Part shown: one piece after another, positions 57,804 to 64,000 of the stretch
Position numbering within the stretch: position 1 is the stretch's first letter
Layout: every line of letters starts with the position of its first letter
Source: Voacanga thouarsii
Lineage: Eukaryota > Streptophyta > Magnoliopsida > Gentianales > Apocynaceae
Direction: 5' to 3'
Assembly: GCA_026120185.1 (NCBI GenBank)
Contig: JANUWF010001217.1
Location: 1,207,001 to 1,271,000, forward strand
DNA length: 64,000 bases
The notes under the pieces: model-generated
Database searches by the model: none
What the model saw: only the letters and a program-made list of their open reading frames with translations
What the model was told of the DNA's origin: nothing
Translations under genes and position numbers: made by a program

Positions 57804-60315
57804 ATGATCAATCCTACCCACGTCGATGTTATCTTGAGGGGTGTGGCCAATCCACCGAAAAATTCTAAGTACATTACATGGCGACATGAGAAGCTTCTTA
57901 AGAAGCTTTTCATTGAGCTGGAATATTTGAGAATCTATGTGTTGTGCTTGGCCGGGTGGAATCACTCGCCATCCGGCAGGGATAAGAATTTTGGATTTGT
58001 CGAGGAATATGATATTGAGACTATACTTGAAGAAGCTGTGAAAATCATCCAAGAACATGGATTTCAAGGGTTTGACGCTGTAGCTGCTGGGTTGCTGGAA
58101 AAAATTCAGCAGTGTAAGCCAAAGATGAAAGAAGATTGTCTCAATTTCTTGGATTGTCCGTTTCAATGCGAGTATTCCAGAGATGAGTTCCCAGAATTCA
58201 TGATGTATATCTCTACCTCCCTGGGCAGTCTTCTTGGCTTGAAAGCTGATATGATCCTTGATGTGAAGGAGCAAATCAAATCCCTTGATTACAACCTGCA
58301 TTTGTTCAAAGAAGTTTTTGAGTTCGCCTCAAAATGGTGCAGCCATGACGATCTGAAAGATTTCAAGGTTCATACTCACGCTTGGGCTTGCTGTGCAGCT
58401 TGCCTATCACTTGTGTACTGGGTCCAAGATGTGAAGCAGGAAAACAAGGCAGCTAGAATGGATGTTGTTCTTTCTGATCTGCAGAAGAAAATCAATCCAT
58501 CCACTCCAGAGGTCACAAGGATGTATCTTGCAGTACTCAAAGCCTCACACCCATCAGTAGATGAGCGTCTTACGGTGAGTAAACTTGTTCCGAAATTTTG
58601 TTGAATTTCTCAAAGAAATTTTGCAGGTTGATCCGGAGGAGGATGGTATTCAAATGCTTTTCATCGAGTTGATATTCTTGATAACATTTCTCATGGATCG
58701 GCCAGAGCCTGGGAAGTTAGCAGGGGGGAAGTTAGTTTTAACACAAGCTGATGCCGCAGTCAACGATGTTGCACCTCTCATTAGTGCACTGAGTTCTGGC
58801 AAAATGAAAGAGGGCATCTCGGAGCAAAGGAACTTTCTTATTCAAAATTTCTTGGAAAAGGCTAAAGCAATTAAATCAGAGGTCAGAAAAATCTATGCCC
58901 ACTTGTTTCTGGATCCATCGTCTTTTAATTTTCCTAAGATCAATGTATTGGGATCTATTGATTCACTTTTAGTAGATAATTTGAAAGAGTTGTGCTCCCA
59001 TTTCCCGAAGTATCTAATCATGATGCTCCAGGAGGAGTTGTTGTCACTTAAAGAATCAAATTCGAAGTCTTCTCTATTATGGAGTTGCAAAATCAGCACA
59101 ATGACTTCGAAGATCTTTGGACAAGAATTGCTCAGGTGGCACACAATGCAGAAAGAGCAGTTTGCTCCATCATATACATGAAAAAGTCTCTTTGGCATGA
59201 GATTTTATGTCTTTCTGAAGTCTTTGAAGAAATTAAGCTTATTAAAGGTGAGATGAGAAGGATACAAGAACAGCAAATGAATGACATTCATGCCCTCAAC
59301 TCTGAAATGAGTTACAATCCTCTCCCTTTACAAGCCAGTATTCCAACCGTGGATTAAATTGTTGGCTTCAAGGATGAGGTAGAGAAAATAATGAACCGAC
59401 TGAGACATGGATCAGGAGAGCGTGAAATTATTTCAATTGTGGGTATGGGTGGAACGGGCAAGACTACTTTGGCCAAGAAAGTTTTCTGTGATGATTCAAT
59501 TCGGTCTTATTTCCACAAATGTGCATGGTGTACTGTTTCTCAAACATTAGACACTGAAAGGATGTTGTCGGATATTTTAAGTGGTTGCGGTGTTGACGTC
59601 ACCAAAATTAAAGATGATTTACCAGAAGCAGTCTATAAAAATTTAAAAGGGTATAGATACCTCATTGTCATGGATGACATTTGGGAAGTTAGTGCATGGT
59701 ATGCGCTAAACTGTTCATTTCCAGATGAAAATAATGGAAGCCGAATCATTTTCACAAGTCGAAATCATAAGGTGGTTTCAGAAGCTAAATCAGGCAGTAG
59801 TCCTTTGCCTCTAAATCCTCTCTCAGAGGACGAAAGTAGGGAGCTATTAGAAAAGAAGTTATTTAACCAAGATGGCTTCCCTCAAGATTTTGTTGAGATT
59901 GGGAAGCACATAGCAAGAGACTGCAAAGGGCTACCATTTGCTGCCGTTCTAACTGCAGGTCTCTTGAAGGAAAAATTTGAGAGTTTGCATTGGTGGAAAG
60001 AAGTTGGAGAAAATCTGAAAAAGTTTATTGCTAAAGAAGGCTGCACAGGTCTACTGCAACTGAGTTACAAGCATCTACCAGAGGTTTTGAAACCTTGCCT
60101 TCTTTATCTGGGATCATTTAAAGAAGACGAAGAGATTACAGTGAAGAAGCTGACCCAATTATGGATTTCAGAGGGCTTTATAGGAAAGCATGCGAACAAA
60201 AGCTTAGAGGTTGTGGCTGAGGAGTACTTGATGGATCTTGTTTCTAGAAGCCTAGTCATTGTAACCAAGAGAGGTTCTACAGGTGGAATCAAGAGTTGTG
60301 GTATTCATGATCTAT
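57804..60315 (+). pseudogene. R1-type (late-blight-resistance-like) CC-NB-ARC gene, broken
   Basis: The start ATGATCAATCC at 57804 opens a long R1-type N-terminal region (ITWRHEKLLKKLFIELEYLR and onward), then NB-ARC from about 59350. Motifs: P-loop GMGGTGKTT (59442-59468), RNBS-A CAWCTVSQ, kinase-2 YLIVMDDIW (about 59660), RNBS-B GSRIIFTSR, GLPL variant CKGLPFAA (about 59930), RNBS-D LKPCLLYLGSF, and CGIHDLL in the MHD position. Lesions: a one-base frameshift near 58590, a second near 59055, and a TAA at 59355-59357 just before IVGF. The gene is cut at 60315 by the copia LTR, so no LRR is present in the window. Intracellular immune receptors of this family detect pathogen effectors; this copy cannot make one. 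Confidence 0.9.
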
Positions 60316-60633
60316 TGTGAAGAAATTCATCAACACAACTCACGGCAAGCAAAGAAGAAGAAGTAATGTGCAGAGCAAAAGAAGAATCTGGAAAAATGTG
60401 GATTTCATTATATCTCAGAAATGTACATAAGGTCTATATATATACAGAAAAAATGGACTCAAAACAATATCAAATGGGATGAATAAATACAATGGAGTGC
60501 CAACTATACAAACTAACTATCTAGTTGGACAACAAACCAACATCTTAACTATCTTAACTATCCAGGATTCCACGGCTGAGCTTCTTTAGTCTGCTTCTTC
60601 TGAGCTTCTTCTTCATGCCTCTGTATCTTAACA
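60316..60633 (-). repeat. 3' LTR of a Ty1/copia element (318 bp)
   Basis: The minus strand begins TGTTAAGATACAGAGG right after a purine-rich CTTGCGGAGGGA and ends CTTCACA at 60316. A TATA-like TATATATATA lies at 60434-60445. The preceding host bases TCTAT (60311-60315) may be the target duplication; the partner is outside the window. Confidence 0.82.
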
Positions 60634-63600
60634 TCCCTCCGCAAGCCGGATGAAGACAAAACACCAAGATGAGATAAAAGAAGGTGAAAGGAGGCAGGAG
60701 GAAGAGCCTTAGTAAAGATATCAGCTAACTGGACTGAAGAGGAAATGGGAAGGGGTTTGATACATCCGGATTGAAATAGATCACGAGGAAAATGACAATC
60801 AATCTCAATGTGTTTAGTGCGTTCATGGAAAATGGGGTTTTCAACTAAAGAAATAGCACTTCTGTTGTCACAAAAGAGTGGAACAGGTAAGGGGCAGACG
60901 AAATGAAGTTCTTTAAACAGTTGGAGAAGCCATTGTAATTCACAAGTGGCTTGAGCTAAAGCACGGTATTCTGCCTCAGCAGAGCTGCGAGAAACAACGG
61001 TTTGTTTCTTAGATTTCCATGAAATGAGAGCATCACCAAGATAAACACAAAAGCCAGTAACAGATCTTCGAGTATCAAGGCAACCTGCCCAATCAGAATC
61101 AGCATAAAGCTGTAACTGGAGTGCATTGGCAGTAGAGAAAAACAGGCCAAAAGAAATAGAACCCTTAAGATAGCGAAGAATTCTGTAAACACCCTGCATA
61201 TGTAAGACAGTAGGAGCTCCCAAAAATTGACTAAGCTGTTGAACAGCAAAAGAAATATCAGGTCTTGTGTGAGTAAGATATAAAAGTCTACCAATAATGT
61301 TGCGATAGAGAGAAGCATCAGGGAAAAGTTCAGAATCACCAGCATAATATTTTTGCTTGTAATCCAAAGGTGTTTGTACTGGCTTACAATCTAGATAGCC
61401 ATGAGTAGTCAATAAATCAAGAATATACTTGTGCTGTGATAAGGAAATGCCATCAGAATTTCTGTGGACCTCAAGTCCCAAAAAATAATGCAGCTCACCT
61501 AAATCTTTGATCTGAAACTCAGTATGAAGCTTGGCTTTAATGTCAGTGATAGCCTCCAACTGATTGCTCATTACAAGGACATCATCCACATAGACTAGAA
61601 GTGCAATGAATAAGCCAGATTCATGTTTAAAAAAGAGACTGTAATCACATTTAGACTGAACAAAACCAAGGGAAAGCATATGAGTGGTGAGTGTAGCATT
61701 CCATTGGCGGCTGGCCTATTTAAGTCCATATAGAGACTTATCTAGTTTGCAAACCAAATTAGGATTGGATGAAGAAAAACCAGGTGGTAAAACCATATAT
61801 ACTTCATCATACAAATCTCCATGAAGGAAGGCATTATTAATATCAAGCTGATGTATATGCCACTTATGAATGGCAGCAAGAGCAAGCATACAACGAATAG
61901 TAGTGATCTTAACAACAGGAGCAAAGGTATCTAAGAAATCAATGCCTTCTTGTTGATTATAACCTTTGGCAACTAGTCGAGCCTTATATCGATCTATAGA
62001 GCCATCTGCCTTATACTTAACTTTATACACCCACTTGCAACCAATAGCCGTTTTGCCAGAGGGCAATGGAACCAAATGCCAAGTATGATTGGCTTCCAGA
62101 GCTGAAATCTCAGATTGCATAGCTTTACACCACTCTGCTGATTGCACAGCTTCAAAATAGTGTTTAGGTTCAATATGAATAGAGGAGTTACTCACAAAAA
62201 TAGAAGAAAACTCAAGGGAAGGAAGAATATGGGAACTAGTGTGTGCATGAACATGAGAACAAACATAATCAGAAAGATATGCAGGTGGTGTAGATGTGCG
62301 AGTAGACCTGCGTAGCGGCTGAGCTTCTTCAGGAAAATGAGGGGGAGATATGATAGCAGGATTAGTAGTAGAGGAATTAGGTAAGGAGGAAGAAAAAGGA
62401 ACTGGTAAGACAGGCAAAGATGAAGAAGAAGTAGATTTAGTAGGAGGATTGAGAAAAGGAAAATGTGATTCTAGAAAGGACACATTTCTAGAGATGAATA
62501 TTTCTCTGGAAAAGAAATCAAGTAAAATGTATCCCTTTGTGGTGTGAGAATTACCTAGAAGAACACAAGGCCTACTTCTAGAGTCAAATTTGTGTCTATG
62601 AGGAATCAAAGTACACGCATAGACTAGACTGCCAAACACTCTAAGAGAGTTGTAATTAGGAGGTTTGTGATATAAACATTCAAAAGGAGTGTTTCCTTTC
62701 AAGATGGATGAAGGAGTAAGATTGATCAAATAAGCTGCATGTTGAACACAATATCCCCAATAAACCAAAGGCACTTGAGACTGAAACCTAAGTGCTCTAG
62801 CCACATTAAGAATGTGTTGATGCTTTCTTTCAGCTATACCATTTTGTTCAGGAGTATAAGGACAAGATGTTTGATGTATGATTCCTTTGGATTGATAAAA
62901 ATCTTTGAGCTGAAATTCAAGACCATTATCTGATCTTAAAACTTTAACCCTTGTATCAAACTGTGTATTAACATAATTGACAAAGGTTGGAAGCAAAGAA
63001 CTCACTTCAGATTTTTGTTTCATCAAAAACACCCAAGTAAATCTGCTGTAATCATCTACTATGGTAAGGAAGTATTTATGACCAGAAACAGTGACAGTAT
63101 TAAAAGGACCCCAAATGTCAACATGAATTAGATCAAAAATAGAATTGGATACACCAACATGTAAAGGAAAAGACAGCCTATGCTGTTTTGCAAGAGGACA
63201 TATAGGGCAGAATACATCAGTGGTTGGCAAAGTAACATGAGTATTTGTTTTGTGTATCACTGAAAGGTGTTTAGAAGAGAGATGTCCTAGTCTAAAATGC
63301 CAAAGTAAAGATGGATCACTGAGGCTGTTATTGTAAAGAACACAAGCTGCTGATGAATGAACATTTGTCTGACAGAAATCAAAGTAATATAGTCCCGAAG
63401 ATTCTCTAGCTGATCCAATCATCTGTCCATGATGAGGATCCTGAAGAAAGCAAGAATGTTGTTTGAATATGACAGCACAATTAAGTTGCTGAATGAGCTT
63501 GCGTAATGATATCAAATTACAGGAGAACATAGGAACCAAAAGAACATTATAGAGAGTAATAAGAGGTGTCAATTGTACTGTGCCTATGTGTGTGACTTTA

Positions 63601-64000
63601 ACCATATTTCCTGTGGGCAGCTTGACAGAAACATATTCTACAAGATGAGAAGTAGTGAAAAATTGTATATCACAACATATGTGATCTGTAGCACCTGAGT
63701 CTAAAATCCAACTGGAAGAAGGAATACCTGTGCATTGAGCTGATTGAGAAGAAGCTGAGAAATCAGCTGTTAATGTGGTAGCTTGATTAACTGAAGGAAT
63801 GGAAGAAATGGTAGTGTTATGAGGTGTAATATGTTGAGACTGAATCAGATTTAACAAGTACTGGTACTGTTCTTGTGTAACATAATTTGAAGCCATTGAA
63901 TCAATAGAGTGATTTTGAATGCTTGCAACTTGATTTCCAGCAATGGTAGAACCAATTTGAACATTCTCTTTACTTTGATTCCCAACATTGTTCCCAACAG
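60558..64000 (-). pseudogene. Ty1/copia gag-pol polyprotein, one in-frame stop, extends past the right edge
   Basis: Read from 64000 downward, the frame is open from the window edge (gag C-terminal part). Domains: protease [13 protein letters not shown] (about 63715), GAG-pre-integrase [15 protein letters not shown] (about 63300), integrase with [28 protein letters not shown] and [14 protein letters not shown] (63120-62820), RT WKLVP-type block [13 protein letters not shown] (about 62075) and LVYVDDVLV (61595), then RNase H (YADSDWAGC, SRSSAEAEYRALA, FHERTKHIEIDCH, ADIFTKALP). One TAG at 61713-61715 follows SLYGLK, a single C-to-T step from CAG. Otherwise continuous over about 1,140 codons, so this is the youngest and least damaged element here. 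The frame ends at 60558 inside the 3' LTR. Confidence 0.93.

Noticed and set aside
58575..58626. A 52-bp intron (GTGAGT...TTGCAG) in the NLR
   Set aside because: Too short for a normal plant intron. The supposed intron is itself coding-like in a shifted frame and continues the R1-type N-terminal region, so a one-base frameshift near 58590 is simpler.
1..64000. CRISPR arrays, rRNA genes, bacterial operons or prophage
   Set aside because: No spaced direct-repeat arrays, no rRNA core sequences and no prokaryotic gene organisation were seen; the content is plant nuclear.

Overview
This window looks like a transposon-rich, low-GC stretch of a eudicot plant nuclear genome. The evidence is plant LTR retrotransposons of three types (Tekay-like and Tat-like Ty3/gypsy, and Ty1/copia), Stowaway- and Tourist-like MITEs, hAT-type elements, Helitron ends, and intron-containing fragments of plant genes. 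The R1-like (late-blight-resistance type) NLR hints at an asterid, possibly woody, but the species cannot be fixed from sequence alone. I found no intact host gene. Every host-derived coding segment is a fragment or a pseudogene.

Layout. 1-3223: gag of a Tekay-like gypsy element fused directly to its 3' LTR, with pol deleted. 3224-6420: AT-rich spacer with a Stowaway-like MITE. About 6421-10503: a non-autonomous Helitron carrying exon/intron pieces of at least four unrelated genes (CSN6-like, neuroguidin/Sas10-like, presequence protease PreP, kinetochore KNL2 SANTA domain), with KNL2 inserted inside PreP. 12522-17723: a Tat-lineage gypsy element (5' LTR, gag, protease, RT, RNase H), broken in its second RNase H. 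17724-20415: a truncated 4.3-kb-class LTR. 20416-26609: a mosaic of an AGO4-clade Argonaute fragment and the last two exons of a LOG cytokinin-activating enzyme. It contains a near-perfect 732-bp tandem duplication and ends in a Helitron-like terminus.

27480-42117 is one decayed gene, a PP2C/cyclic-nucleotide-binding/kinase homologue (At2g20050 type). It is split inside its kinase region by an 11.8-kb Tat element (29821-41643). That element carries a nested 749-bp hAT-type insertion and an antisense plant-mobile-domain ORF. 42439-49700 is a hAT-type element with 8-bp target duplications, and a 4,326-bp solo LTR with 5-bp duplications sits inside it. 51985-53225 (minus) is an EMB2654-like PPR pseudogene. 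55845-56270 is an unidentified first-exon-like segment. 57804-60315 is an R1-type NLR pseudogene with frameshifts and a nonsense codon. It is cut off at the end of NB-ARC by a young, nearly intact copia element on the minus strand (60316 to beyond 64000).

The genes do not form a pathway. The history is gene-fragment capture by Helitrons, followed by nested insertions and decay that is strongly biased to C-to-T/G-to-A changes. The most unusual observations are the two chimeric Helitron-type mosaics, the KNL2-in-PreP arrangement with a 65-bp overlap duplication, the tRNA-like (Pol III box A/B) segment shared by both large LTR copies, and the antisense PMD ORF. Family names come from recalled family knowledge, not from database searches.
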